Assembly: GCA_019843655.1 (NCBI GenBank)
Contig: JACDQD010000004.1
Location: forward strand, 10,416,001-10,480,000
Source: Lethocerus indicus
Taxonomy: Eukaryota; Arthropoda; Insecta; Hemiptera; Belostomatidae
Length of the DNA: 64,000 nucleotides
Reading direction: 5' to 3'
The notes under the pieces were generated by a model. That model saw only the letters and a list, made by a program, of their open reading frames with translations. It did no database searches and had not been told where the DNA came from. Made by a program: the position numbers and the translations under genes. The first letter of the stretch is position 1; each line of letters opens with the position of its first letter. Below are positions 49,859-63,820 of this stretch, piece by piece.

Positions 49859-52042
49859 ATTCACAACTGCAGCCAGATAACCAAATCTGCCGCGACCTGA
49901 TATCGATCCTGTGTCCGTCGACACTGTTCAGGTTGATTTCAACATTCTAAGAGTGTTCACTTTGAAAAGTCATTAAAAACCTGACGCCATTTAGTTGGTA
50001 CTCCTCTGCTCACCTATACTCTGTACATGATTATGGTTATTATGGTGCCTGCATTTTTATTGTACAAGTAATACTAATTATAATTACCGGCCTTTTTCCT
50101 GCTTTCTTGCATTTAATACATGACTGTCATTTTTTCCCCAGGCTTTAAGGAACTGTGGTATTCCCTTTCGTCTGGAATTTTCGGTCTGCGATTTTTGAGA
50201 TACTTGTAACTGTTCGACCACTGCCTGATGCACGGGTGGGCTCTATTCCGCCGTATAAAATAGTGCCCGCAGTATCCGTTTACTCTTCGATATGTGGACT
50301 TAAATAATTCCCAATTAATTATTTGGATCTATTTCCTCGTCTAATGATGCCTCGAAACATGCTGCAGCCTCAACATGCCTCTACCTCAACCTCAATATCG
50401 AGTCAGTCTCTCCATCATGGCCGATAATAACGGTAAACTATTAATAAGCGATTAAATGCAATGGAGCATTGCAATTAGGTAGATCATATGAAGGCGGGTC
50501 TGTTGACTCTGAAATGCGCTATATACATAAATAAATAAATTTCTCCTGTTTACACGTTAAACATAATATCGTACAAGCAGTGTATTTGTATCATTTACAA
50601 ATATAAACCAATTAACGCTATCGAAACTAGTTCGCAAAATACTCCCTCATTTTGAAAAAGGGACGTCGATATGTTCGATTTAATTTTCGAGTTCATTGAA
50701 GGTGGATGTATTACAATACGAATTACGAAAAGGCGTCAAAAATTGAATTTCGTATGTGTACCCATAACAGGGTCTCCGCTTATCCTTCAACAACTCCGTA
50801 ATTTTTGCCTCCTCAGTTCACCTAAATACAGTTGCGTCATATATGATTTCAGTCATAGCCAGCTCATTAGGTACGATTATGAGCAAGTTTTTTTTGTAAC
50901 TGTTATCTTTCAGCCTTTTATACAGGCGTTCATGCCAGTGGTCACAACGGACTAAGAGCAACAGCCTCTTTTTCAGTGTGCAATATGATTTATTTGTTGT
51001 TGTTTAAGTTACAACATTGGATTTGAATCTTTTCTGAACTTTTTTAACAATCGTTCTGGAATCTGGAATCTGGATTATCTGGGCAACCCGTTTATGTTAT
51101 TTCGTTGCTTAAGACTCTTGCGCGGAGGACTCTTCTTATACAAAAACAATTAAATAGTCAGGAAAATAATTATACTGAAAATAAAGTAAGGAGATCTAAA
51201 ATTAACTTACTGACATATTCTCTTTGCAATGAATATTCACACTTATACTTTGGGGACACTGTGGCCGATTTCACAAATACGATAATACAATTTAATTATG
51301 TATCATGAATTATAGTAATTGTTACTCCACTTTTATTTTGGGGTTGAACCAAATTAAAGCAACAAAAACTACGCTGTATTCAATTTGATTCTTGTAAATA
51401 AATAAATTAAACTAGATATTCGTGAGGACCCCCTCTTTAAAGACCGGATTTTTGGCCAGTGCAACTTTTGAGATTAATGGTTAGATGATATCTAGGTCTT
51501 CCCTATATTTATTTTAAGGGTATTTTCGGCCACAGACACTGTTTTCTAAGGGAGTAAAAATTTGAATTTTGAATCTGTCAATTTCAAAGAGGATAATTTA
51601 TTAGTACACGTGTAATAATTTGACAATACTGAATATTCAACTATTGCTATGTTAAGAACTCGCGACTTCCTTATCAAAGTAAATTTATGTAGATAACATG
51701 TTTTGTATTATAAGGTGGATAAAATTGTGTATAGCCCGTGCTGGGCTGGGGAAGGCGAAAAGTAAACGGTTAAACGCGGGCGGTAAATGCTGGAGTTACG
51801 AGACTAGGAAATCAGAGGGAATCCGGAATTAGGCTTGCGTTTGAGCACATACCTCAGCCCGAAGCCTATTATTATTAACGAGTCAGCTAACCTGCGGTGT
51901 GTCTCTGCCCGGCCTTCAAACTCCCGACCGCTTAATCTAAAACCCAAGATTGGCCGCCTCGCGGATTCAGATTCCAAGCTATCGGCCCCTGATTGGTTTT
52001 GAAACACGCCTCTCCAATATCACCGATGAAAACGCTATCCGA

Positions 52043-52106
52043 ATAAACTGAGACTTAATTATCTGAGGGAGTGAATAAACTGACATTTAATTATCGGAGA
52101 TACTAA
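52043..52106 (+). repeat. Two-unit tandem duplication, about 32 bp
   Basis: Two adjacent diverged units both begin with AATAAACTGA and contain TTTAATTATC or CTTAATTATC. It is a local duplication in AT-rich sequence and carries no gene. Confidence 0.6.
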
Positions 52107-54170
52107 ATATACCAGGAGTTCTACGTTGAAGTTTGCCATCGTTGAGTTCTATACGAAATTAAATTCAATTAGGGGAAAATCTATATTTTTATTAGTTCCA
52201 AATAGTCCGGAATCATTAAGAAAAATATTTTTTTACAATAAATATTTTATTTATTTGCGATATATTATTGTAGATTATTGTAAATATAATATTGTATTTA
52301 TTTATACAAAATAAAAATATATGTTGTAATGATAAAAATGAACAGTAAATTCTAACCGCTTCCGAAATTTCTGACCAGCTTTGAAAGTACGCTGAAATGT
52401 GGTTGATGTCAAAAATACTTTAATTTGAGTACTGATTCAGAAATTTAGATTATGCCTAAAACCTTAACTCGCAAATTTAGTTATTTCATTTATCTCTTGA
52501 AAGGTCTCAGAAGTCGTAATCGAATGATTTACAGTCTTGTTTTTACGACATGATTGAACCATTAAAAATATTCAGAAACATTCAGTTTCAGAAATTGATT
52601 TCGTGACTCGAATATATTTTTTAAAGAGGACGTGATCTAAAATATCTTCAAATTGAGTGATTATCATTAGGCGAAGCCAAATGGAACGTTGTAGAGCATT
52701 GTCATTTATTGTTAGTATTTTTGGTTTGTGTTTTAAAACGAAATTTTAAAGAATTATAATTAATACAGTGTAATACAAGTTCAATCAATTATTCGTTTAC
52801 AGGTGAGCCGAAAGAGTTATAAATTTTGAATTCGTGTTGGAGAGTGTCCGATTCTGAAATCGGTACACTGTTAATCCTTATCAATTATTTATCATTCAAT
52901 TAGCGCTACCGACGAGAGCTCCACCATGATGAATGGACCTTGCAACGCTGGCTTACCTACCCGATACCATCGCTTGTTATTTTCTCAATAACTCGAAATC
53001 GTTGGCTGAAACCCGACTGGAATCCAAAATTTTCATTTCATGTCCCTTCAGAAATCGTTAGGTTATAGTCATTATTAGAAACATAATAATTATTACACGT
53101 TAATATTCGTTAAATTGTCTGCGCGAGTGTTCTTGTGTTATATGAGGCCCACTCGTGTAAATTTCAGACGGAGGAAAATGTTTTCATCGTTGATGTCTAC
53201 ATCAATATTCGTTAGAAAGTTTCTATCATTCATTTACTTTTTGCCTTTTTAGTTTTAGCTGCTCTTTAGCTGTAGGCAATATAAGTAATTAAAATGTCAT
53301 ACAAATTATAATTTTGTCATTATTATCCCATTTATCATGTGTTCTGATGGGGATCGTCCAGTTCTAATGGCCGACTGCCTACCCAGACCCAACCTATTAG
53401 CGGAGCCCACCATAACTTGTGGACTCGTGAATAAAATATCAATTCCACCATGAAAATCAGTTTGTCACAAACGTTCCTGTTCGCCACACGGGAACAAATT
53501 GTAGTGAATTTGTTTCACTTCTCATTTTCTCTCTTGTGGAAATAAAAACAAATACGCACAAGAAATTATGTCGACCACATGATTTTTCCATTCCATATTC
53601 TGTAAGGCGGTTGAGTGAGGAATATCGATTTTTGAATTCTAAAAATAGCTTTTCTTTTCATAATCTGTAATTGAAACAAATATGATTTTGAGCATTATAA
53701 AATAATGTAAGGAGACTTGTGAAAGACAAGTTAGATGCACTAAATGAGAGATTTATAGAATAGATAGCCTTAAATTAAGTTACACGTTTCAGGGCTGGCG
53801 GGTTTTTAAAATATGATTACTATTATTGATTTAGTTGTCGGTGGAATAAGTTGTCTCCTTTGAACAATTGGCTCGGAGGATGACTCTGTTATCAAAGGAA
53901 TGAGAATAAGCTCGGATCCATCATCCGAAGGAAAATCGTCCCTTTAGGCTTCATCCAATTTCGAGAGAAAAAGTTTCTTTTAATCGGGAAGAAAAGAGTC
54001 GTCCGGTGATCGTAGTAATCGCCGATTGATTTCCACAAATAAGATTCCCCCCTCCACCCCTGCCACGGGTCCCAATTGTCCAGCAGGCTTATTAAAGCGA
54101 GACACAGAGTGGAAGGAGGAGGAAGGAGGATACAGTTTATCGCCCATTCTCTTTGTCACATCCGTTAGTG

Positions 54171-54214
54171 CAGACAGAGAGAGAGAGAGAGAGAGGGAGG
54201 GTGAGAAGGAGAGA

Positions 54215-54247
<33 letters not shown>

Positions 54248-54268
54248 GGATAGAGTGAGAGGGAGGAG
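54171..54268. repeat. Imperfect (GA)n tract
   Basis: About 100 bases of GAGA-rich sequence with interspersed GG. Such tracts are simple repeats but also potential GAGA-factor binding regions. It sits beside a GC-richer block. Confidence 0.9.
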
Positions 54269-56564
54269 GCACCGGCGCTAATTTGTATGCCTAGCTTTAA
54301 ATGGGCCGCCAGGCCTTCCTTAGTGTCCCACCCCCCTTTCCCCCCTGCCCCTTTGAGAAGTCCCTATTAACCGGCTCAAATAAACTTCAATGAAGGTACC
54401 GAGGATCTGAGTCTTTCTTACATCCCATCCTCCACCGCCCAGGGAAAAGGATAAAAGAATCTTTGATTAGTTTAAAATAGACACGCATCTTATTTACCCA
54501 TTAGTATCACGGCGCTAAACGTTAAATCTTATTTAAACCTGTCTCTCTTTATTTTGCTGCACGAACAATAGATAACATTGTCTTTTTTCATATAACGTCT
54601 CCTATTACGTTGGAAACCATAGTAAACGTGAATTTTAATCGTGAAATTAAATTGGACCAGCATTTAAGACGCCGAAACGGTTTATTTCTCGCACTGTATG
54701 TTTAAACCCTAAGAATGTGATATTGATAATCGATAAATAACAGCAACTAAATAAAGATAGAATATAATAAATAAAAGGACTAAATAAAATATGTAGAAAC
54801 CACGGCTCATCTTGTCTTAAGACAAGATTCAATTGTTCCCACTGGCATTTTAGTGACTGAATGTGAACGTATCTAAACCGGAGTGTGTATATAATCTTTT
54901 TCTAAACCTTATATTAACAATATTTTCCATAAATATGTAATTTTGAATATGTAGTTTTGAAAAAACAAGTTTTAGTACCCACCCAACGAACCTCCAACAG
55001 ACAGGTTCGGCAATTAATGTTCAGCTATAAATGATATTTATGTGAAGGTTAGGACTAGTCCCGTCCCTGTTCGGCACAACCCTTCTCAGTTTCTCAGCAT
55101 TGATAGCAACATACCAATACTGTTATAGGCATCTCGGTTGACCGTCGGATGAGGAATCCTGTCAGCCCAAACATTACTGTGGTTGTGGTGTTTCGGGTAT
55201 TGGTCTGTGGTATACGTTGTCCCTGTCCTGACGATAGAAGCCCTCAGATGTCCCAGCATAGGACCTGACGAGCAAGAGGAGTCGGATATTCATGTTTAAT
55301 ATAATCGGATATTTTTTATTTTTTGTTTTTTAGAATCGTTCTAATAATATTGTTGTCGTCTGTTGTACCAGTGCAAAAATTTTTTCCGAGAAAAAGAGTT
55401 CCCACTACGAGGAAAAATATTTCTTATCGAAGCACCATTACAAATTATTCATGAGGGATTTAAAGTGGCTATTTTTACTATTGAGACAGCAGATTTTATA
55501 CCTCCCGGAGTTAAATTTAACAGCCGATTCCCCACAGGGACAGTGCGAAGGTAGGCCAGACCGAGAGGAAACGAGGATGCTGCGTCCGCAAATAGCTAGG
55601 CCGGTATTAAAAGCTCGATATAATATTTAAATTTGATTAAAACAGAGGGGCAGGGGGCTCCTAAAAGGAGAGAATTTCCCAGCGGGTTTCGCCAGTCTAA
55701 TAAAGTTGCTCGGGCTGCATTTCTAGTAAGTTATGAAGAGGAGGGAGCCTAATAAAAGTTTAATTTGGGAGGGCACTATTTAAAGGAGGGGGGCCGGCCC
55801 AGGGCTCTTTACCCTCCCCCAACCCTCTCCTTCTATCCTAAATTAGTGTTCTACGACACAATAGGCGGGCTTCTTTTTCAGCCCCGATATTGTCCCCAAG
55901 GGTGATAATTCCCCGGTTCTTACCCAGCAGCATGCGCTAGCAACATTTTTTAATAATAATAACAATAATAATTGCCCGTCTGGGAGTTTAGCACCGACAG
56001 ACAATTTATCTATCGCGCATTCTCCTCAGTTTCTTAGTCTAGGCACTTTTCCTGATGGGTGGCCAGCCTCCCTGAAGTATGAAGCAGTATTGAGAACAAA
56101 ACTTTCAAACATGCCACCCGGACGAGAGAATGAACTATTAAAAAGGCCCCCCAACGTTTGTAGAACTTTCAAGCAAGTGTTCTCTGAGAGGCGGCTGCTG
56201 AAAGCGAGAGCCCCCCTCCACACCCGCCGGACACATATTAAAGTGCTCCGAGCCCTCCTCGCACTTCACACTCCATGTCAAATTTCAACCGTCCCCACAC
56301 TATCCTTATAGAGGAAAAACCTTGAGACCGTTTTTACAGAGCGAGTTCTTTTAAAGACCATACGCTGTTGTATGTCACTGGATATTTCGACAAAAATTGT
56401 ACATTTAAAAATATCATATTAAAATAATCACTTATAAATTGATCGTGGATTATTCCTTGTTTCGGCTCAGCGAGATATTAAATAATTGGAAGTTTGCTTT
56501 CCTAGTGACTTCGTCTCTTTAGTGCCAGCGCTTCGATATTTAAGATTATTAACAATACTGTTTG

Positions 56565-56620
56565 ATCGCTGAAGGATCACTCCGGGGCCTTAACTGCTGA
56601 GCTATGCCGGGGACCACCTA
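56565..56620 (-). repeat. tRNA-like A-box sequence, probable SINE or tRNA relic
   Basis: The minus strand reads CCCCGGCATAGCTCAGCAGT then TAAGGC, which resembles a tRNA 5' half with a Pol III A box (TRGCNNAGYNGG-like). The D-arm pairing is imperfect and I see no matching T-arm or B box downstream, so it is not a functional tRNA. The adjacent sequence to about 56800 may belong to the same element. Confidence 0.35.
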
Positions 56621-56829
56621 TCCGGTGAAATGCCGGTTAGGTTAGGGTTAAGGAGTAAATGAAGGAAAATTCCTTCAGGAAAGTCTCGGACGATAGAGGT
56701 CCGATGTAGGTCAGTACACCCGCATACTGGCTCTAAATCAGCAGGCAAAGAGCAAATTGGGCCCACTCTTGCCCATTGTTCTCAAGTCCAATATCGACCT
56801 TAATGCCTAATGAAATTGAACAATATATT

Positions 56830-57607
56830 GAACAATATAACAACAAATTGTACAAAAAAGAAATATATCATTAGTTTGTCCTATTTGGCGGTACAGAGCC
56901 CACTCGCACGCCAAAACACCACAAGGAAAGCAGAATAAATGTTTACTGGAATGTCTTTAACTCGGGTTTTGTTATCGGGTATTGTTTTATCAGTGAAAAT
57001 ACCGATTTAAATGTGTAGATTTAGATGACTGAATTTTGTCTCACTTATACTATTCACCACTGTGCTAAGCTACTACTTCGTTGATCTAATCTGATTAATG
57101 TTAGAGGAACATATAATCTAGGCATAACATATGCCTCTGCAGGTTGCCGATAATTCGGGCACACTTTTTTTTTTAAATCAACCGTGACGCTTAATAAGGT
57201 TATTGGCAGAAAATCCTGAACCACGAGGATTTTGTAACAAATATAGACCTTTAACTGGAAGAGATAAGCGATTGTCTCCAATTTTGTTATTCCCATTTAT
57301 CCCCTGATAATCCGGGCCTCTTGAAATTTAAAAGAAGAGAAAAAAGAAAGCGGGCGGTATCGATTAACGGAGCCCCATTCTTTGGCGCTTCTTGCCTAAT
57401 TTGTTTACCGGGCAAATGGAAGCCGTTCGCAATGTTTTGCAATCAATCAACGGACGGGACTCTCTCGCTCTTTCCTCTAAGCTTAGATATCCGATCAATC
57501 ACCGGAACGGCCACGTAGGGGTGAAATAATCCTGAGAAAATTAATTTGCGCCAGTAAAAAAATATTTGTTCTTCGAAAAAGTGTAATATTTTTCTCACCG
57601 GAAACAA

Positions 57608-57670
<63 letters not shown>

Positions 57671-60600
57671 ATTTTGTATGTAGTATTTTATAATATGCGG
57701 TAAAATAGAATGAATTTTCCGCCCTGGAAAAGCACACTGCTCAGTGCATAATTGGGGTCGATTTTATACAATGTTGTTGGGCTTTGCCTATATTTGTTTG
57801 GACATTTTCAAACTTTGCTTATATATGTTGTACGAAATTGGTTCGAGTGGGAAAACATACTTTTCCTTTCAGTTATTATTCTCCGATCCTACGCACAAAT
57901 GTAATGCAGGATCCTGGAAAACTCGTAACTTCTCCACCGAAGATATTATCTTTATCATTTAGACCACTTGTAGTTTTTCGACAATTTCCTATTTCGTACA
58001 CCGTAAATTGGACCGAAATATCGAAAGCACGCATATTTCTGACTACGAGGAATGGTATACATAGTATTTGCGAGTTACGCTTAAATTCAAAAACGAATGT
58101 TACTGTAGTCTTAAATTTAACAGTGAAGTTAAGATATCAATAATAAACAGGCCATTCGATTGATGATAGCTTTTACAAATATAAATGGTCAGTATATTGT
58201 AAGGAGTAGGACCCATCGGGTGAGATGTTAAGTAGCGTGGAATATCGGGCTCCACTCAACCGAGTGAAATATGATAGCTTTCCTGTCCCAAGTGGGCCAC
58301 TAATGGGACATTTTTGCCTCGGGGATAACAATGGACCTTTAATTTATGCGTCTCGTTTAAAATTACAATTTGTGACGGAGCTGTCTTTTTTTCAATAACT
58401 CGGCCTCACTCTTTGTGGAAAATTTCAGACACTCGGACGCTGTCGTTGCATAATACTTAATGACAGTCCGATTCCATCGAAGCCACGTCCCCGGTTTGCG
58501 GGGTCGGATTTGTTTCCGTGTTTACTGGTTGCGTTAGCGTCTTCAACTCGATTTGGGATTTCGATTTACGGGATATTTTATGTATGCCTTTTACGATCTG
58601 GAACTTTAGTATTTGATAGTCATAGAATTACTGGAAATGTATTAGTTTTCTTCGGAAATTCCGAGTTTAATCTGTATATATTAATTTATCGCCCTTTCGC
58701 TTCTTCGGGACCGTATCAACTCGTCCCCCATCCCCCTGCAATTGATATATTGAACTCAGATTAATTCTACGGACGCTGAGATAAAGCTGTATGCGCGAAG
58801 TTAAAAATGTCAATAAAATACAAGGACGCTTGTAGCGTGAGTACAAAACTCGCCGTTAGCTGCCTGTGGGTCGGGTGAAACCCAATTGGTAGTGGGGCAG
58901 CAGGGTGAAATTTTCACAGAGGTGAGCTACGACTGAGTAGTGGGCTGGGTTGGTTGGCTATCCCACACACGTACCAGTCGTGGGAATATCGAAATTCAAT
59001 TTAACGCCCAAACGGGCCCCTCGCCCCGGCCCCTGACGCACACACGGAGCAGATTTTTCGGACCGCTGGATCGCAAAAAGAACGTGTTCACAATTTATAT
59101 CCCTTCGTTTATTGGGCCATTTTAATTTAAGAATGTCCAAAAAAGATGTTCCGCGCTTATTAATTTGAAAGTTATATACGAACCAGTCATATTTTTTTCT
59201 AGAATGTTTTATGTTATTATACTTATGATTTATAAAGACGCTGCTATATAATTTTTTTCCCCCTACCGCATTTTTGCATCTCTTGTGTTCATGCCTGTGT
59301 CGTTTAAATTAAGTAGGCACACGTTCAAGTAATTTCAGGACGAATTAATGCACGGAAAATAACAAGTAGATCAAATAAATAACATAACGAGAGCTCAGGC
59401 AACATAATGATTGATGTTTCTTATCGGTCCTCAAAGAGTAAAAATATCTTAATTAAATAAACACTTAAGGAAAACGTATTTCACTGATTTGCTAATTCAC
59501 TTTTTAATTCCGGTTTGTTCTCATCGGTAGCATTAATCATTCCGACACGGCTCTTTCTATTTTTTAGCGTAATTATTTTAGAATTAAAAGCTTCTTCATC
59601 TCCCAGCTTATTGAATATTATACTCGAGCGTATTTTATCGGGTAAGTTGCAATTTTCAAACGAACCGTACTGAACTTATTTTCTGATAACTATAACAAAT
59701 CTACAATAAAATGTAGAACAAAACAAGGGTTATTACAAAAAGAACAAACAACAGTCTTATTACTTAGTACTGAAATTATATAGTCAAACTTTAACTATTG
59801 AATTTCACTTCAAATAGACACGTCTTCGGACGGATAGTGATATTTACCGTACCACGCTGTAAGACTGAGAAAGTTAAAAGACTCAAGAAGGAGTCCTCTT
59901 CCCACTTATCTGTCTGTCGGTCCGTTAAGTCTGAACCGCAGGGAACAATGGTCAGTCTCATAACGGACTATACTATATAGTGGCACTCTGCATACAATAG
60001 ATACACTGCGGCTGTATACTATAGGCCCGTGCTCTGATCTGGAGTATCGGACCGAGTTATTCATAATGGCGATGGATAGGGTTTCGAGGGTGGGTCTGGT
60101 GGCCAACTTTAGCGGGTGAATGGAAGCGTCCGACCGGTGAATACCGACAGAAAGCTCAGACGGCAAGAGAGTTGTGAGAGTAGGGCCGTGGGCAACATTG
60201 CAACCCGTCTTTCTGGGATACTCCTCGCGTTAAACCCTGATCCAATTCAGTGTTATAACAATTAAAACTCGAATCGTAACTGTCCCTGTTCAAATTTTCC
60301 TTTAGGTTGTTCATCATTGTATCAAATCAATTCACTCCCTGATCGGACTCTGCTACTCAGTAGGGTCGGTTTAATGTCTTAAGAGCTTATATTGATACTG
60401 TCTGAAAATAGTGTAAATTAACTCACCACGGACTCCTTGTGACCGGTTGTTAGACCTATCCGTCCGTTCGCCATTATCTGTAGTAATGACTGTTATTTGA
60501 TTAAAGAAATTAAATGAAAAACGTATCCAGCTCTATTACGATCTAACAACAGCGGGTTTAATGAACCTGGCAGCTTCACAGGAAACCGGCCATTGCATGC

Positions 60601-61000
60601 CAAAGATACATGGTGTTAATGCAATTGACAATTTCATTGAAGCGATTGAGCACTTTATTACACGTTATAAATGAATTCCCTATAAAAGTATGAGGAAGCG
60701 CGTTGTTGGCCCCCCTTATAACTATCCAAATCAGTGAGCCGTGAATTGCTTACAAACGACTCCATCCATTTTCGAAGATAAAGGCTGCATTTAGAGAGTG
60801 CAATTTTGGATGCAAATACATAAAACGATCGATGATGACTTTGTTTACACCAAAAGCCCTTGATTAAAAGAGAAAGACCAAACTGACCTTTTCTCTTCAG
60901 AAATAAAATTGACTGTAAATGATACTAATTGAATAATATAAACGAACCCTTTTGTGAGGAGACACATAGGGTATGAATGTAAATGGACTGGGCAATAGTG
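56830..61000. other. Gene-free region with GC-rich blocks
   Basis: No gene is supported. GC/CpG-richer blocks lie at 57300-57530, 58190-58780 and 58850-59130, each with AT-core words such as AATTTATGCG or GGCCATTTTAATTTAA. A further stretch at 60020-60230 is GC-richer but shows no motif I recognise. Confidence 0.35.
57610..57663. repeat. (AT)n microsatellite
   Basis: About 27 AT units. Confidence 0.97.
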
Positions 61001-61172
61001 CACTATGTATGGCCAATGCAAACGGTATTCAGTGAGATAGGATCGCGTCCCACTTGAATGTCTGATTCAGTCTACGCCACAGATTGTTTGTACCTGCCCC
61101 CGCTGCTAGTCTGAACTTCTAACGGGGTAGTAATTTTGAATTGCTCATTGATTCATAATTGGCTGCTTTCAA
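61001..61172 (+). repeat. Inverted dispersed repeat, left copy
   Basis: About 170 bases match the reverse complement of 63821-64000 with high but incomplete identity. Shared words include AGTGAGATAGGATCG, TGAATGTCTGATTCAGTCTA and TTGAATTGCTCATT. It is about 2.6 kb from the other copy in opposite orientation. It is non-coding. Confidence 0.8.
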
Positions 61173-61179
61173 AATTTAT

Positions 61180-62428
61180 GAAAGCCTTTGTTCATTTGTT
61201 AATATGTAGCCGGTGAGAAATACAGTTCTGATAGCAGAAATATATTCATTTCATAATTCCTGCATGTGTGGAGTGCCTAATGGGTCCAATTTAATATATA
61301 GGGAATAATAAAATACATAGATAACTGTAATGCTAGGAAGAGAAACTTATATTGTCAGAAAAAACTGATAGTGTAAATTATTTTTTCTTTAGTTTGTTAC
61401 AAAGTAAAAAAAAAATATAATTCAGTAACACAAATGCCACAGACTGACCTGAGCCCACATTCGGTGGCCTATCCCCCTCCCGACAAGGGATGGACGAGGT
61501 GTAAGGTGGTAACCATAAACGTTACACCCCTCAACCTCTAAGGTTGTAAACATAGGCATTCCTCTCTCAGCCTCTGCAAAATAAAGTAAAAAAAATGAAT
61601 GCATTTGCGAATTTCGAAAATCTCCAATTGGTTACTGACTGAAAAGTTTACCAGGGTCCAAGACAACCTCCTTCCAGAAAAATCGAACACCCCTTATATA
61701 AATGTATTGTGATTGTACTTCATTATGCGGCGCCTAGCAGCTCCGCCTCCATTAAGGCTGTTAAGTTAATTTGTTATTGTTTCGGGGTTCTTTTTTCGGG
61801 TGGGGCCGGGGGCGGCGAAACTGCCTCCTAGTCCACTGCCGCTCGGCCATCTTGAAATTTGCTTCAAACTTAGATAATAACTCTAAAATATTTAGGACCT
61901 TAATGCAGGTTAAACCTCGAATGTTGCGTTACCCTGTTTTCGGTAAGAATCTATTATTTAAAGGTGAAAATGCTCGATCGCCGGAGATCCGGTCTGGCAT
62001 TTACCAGAATACTGGTGTATTAAATTAATAATTGTTGATTGATTGACGGGCCCCTGTCTCCGTCACAAATCGCCGTATTTAGGTGAAGTAATATCTGACA
62101 TTCGGTCCGGTATCGTACATCGACCCGAGGCCCGGACCCGAGACCAGCGCCTAGTCTAACCCCCGAAGGAGAGAGCCCAATCACCTTCCAGCATTCGGGT
62201 ACTGACGACGGTGTTACGCCGAAACCGCAAGCGGTGACAGACCTTTGATAACCAGGTACTAATTAACTACATTGTCACGTAACATAGCAATTCGACACGG
62301 CTCGTTGGGGAAATGCCCCATAGCGTTACGACGTCCCCTCCTATCGATATCGCTGGCTTCTTTGGAATATTATAAATATGTTTTTGTATATTTATATAGA
62401 TAACCAAACACGCACATATTTATACGCA

Positions 62429-62482
<54 letters not shown>

Positions 62483-63820
62483 TGGTTTCCCCTCATCGTG
62501 GGCCCATTGCCACCGCGGTTTCCCCTCGTCGGAGGAAACTCCGTCCACCCGCCCGGAGACAGTGGACCGCTAGGAAAAACCCTTTCTGCGTATTATCTGA
62601 GTGCCTCAAAGTGATTTTCCGTAAATAACTTCTCGTGCTCGAAAAGCGTTCCGACGCCCACCGGCGTCACGAGGACTCTTCTGGCCGCATAGTAGAGCGG
62701 GTCAGATTACTTGTGTGTGTTCTTTCTTCGTTTGGGTTTTCAGAATTCTGTTTGATAAATATCGGCAGGCGAACTGACGAATCGTCGGTCGGGAATGGAA
62801 AAAAATACATGGAAGTATAATATATATATAGCGGACCCTATTCTAAGGTACTAGGCAGGGCATAAAGGTGTATGGGCATGGCGGTGTCGAGAGGTGCTAT
62901 TTGTCGGCTATTGAAGGGTCCGGCGGCGGTGTATTTGTCGGGCGATGGCGGGCGTGTTCAGGTGGGCTGAAATATCGTAAATCAGGCCGGCGGTGGACGA
63001 GGTCCGCCCTGACCTAAATCTAACCCCCTAAACTCGTTACGCCGCCAACAACACATGCGCCGCATCTGTTTCTGGCTAATGCCCGGGGCCACTGCCCGCC
63101 CAATTCTACCGACTTTTAACAGGGCGCCGTTTGACTCAAGCGCCCGCTAATGCGTCCCGACGGGCCGTTGTTTACACGGGGCGGGGCCCAAAGAAAAAAA
63201 AAGACATCCCCGCTGTTTATAAGTCAATTGTTGAGGAGAAAATTAGTCGATTCTGCGTCAAATACTTTTCTTTTTTTAGCGTCTTTTCTATTAGCCAGTT
63301 TAATATTCGTTCGTTTCGAAGATTTCGGTGTAGATTTATTAATCATCTATCGAAATGATAACTAAATTAGTATTCGAAGTATCTGGGCCTCCGCTACCAA
63401 TACGAATGACTAAGCGTCGAAATATTATCACGTCATTTTGGGATTATGAGAAATTGATTAGGGCTTGGTCGTCGACGGTGGTTGAGTCCAGCATAAATCA
63501 GAAGTGTGTAAACATCACAAATATCCTGCGATCTGGAATATAAACAGTTATTTTTTGTACGTACAGTATTACTGTAACTTTAAATAAATAAAGGTATTTA
63601 TAAATTGAAAATACATAGCGCGGACCACGAGAGTTCAATCCCTGGTGGCGGACCAACTTTTCATTCACTAACCTGAAATGATGACGAAACCTCTAATAAT
63701 ATAAACTACTGTTCTTAATACCCGAAAAATACTAAATGTCCCTTACCTCAGGTTTTTTTACGTCTTTGTATAATAACTAAAATCTATCCTGCATCCACAT
63801 ATCCATTATTCTGGATCGTA
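61180..63820. other. Region between the inverted repeats, GC-rich blocks
   Basis: No gene is supported. GC/CpG-rich blocks occupy 61740-61860, 62040-62350, 62490-62710 and 62850-63230. A minus-strand start in strong context (CAAGATGG, ATG at 61852) opens only a 29-codon Arg/Pro-rich frame. No transposase is visible, so the pair of flanking repeats does not obviously delimit one transposon. Confidence 0.35.
62436..62478. repeat. (AT)n microsatellite
   Basis: About 21 TA units, next to a GC-rich block. Confidence 0.97.

Larger units (their letters stand above)
49870..56550. other. Gene-free region
   Basis: No gene is supported. It is largely AT-rich, with GC-richer blocks at about 51740-52010, 54030-54140, 54270-54450 and 55540-56310. 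A two-unit tandem duplication of about 32 bp lies at 52043-52106, and a GA-rich tract is annotated separately. Confidence 0.35.

Noticed and set aside
61422..61604. Minus-strand frame after TTTTGCAG reading EAERGMPMFTTLEVEGC
   Set aside because: The acceptor is good, but no in-frame donor, partner exon or recognisable domain was found. It could be a transposon fragment; not enough to call.
63625..63660. B-box-like GAGTTCAATCCC suggesting a tRNA 3' half
   Set aside because: No A box or cloverleaf upstream, and the T-stem pairs poorly.
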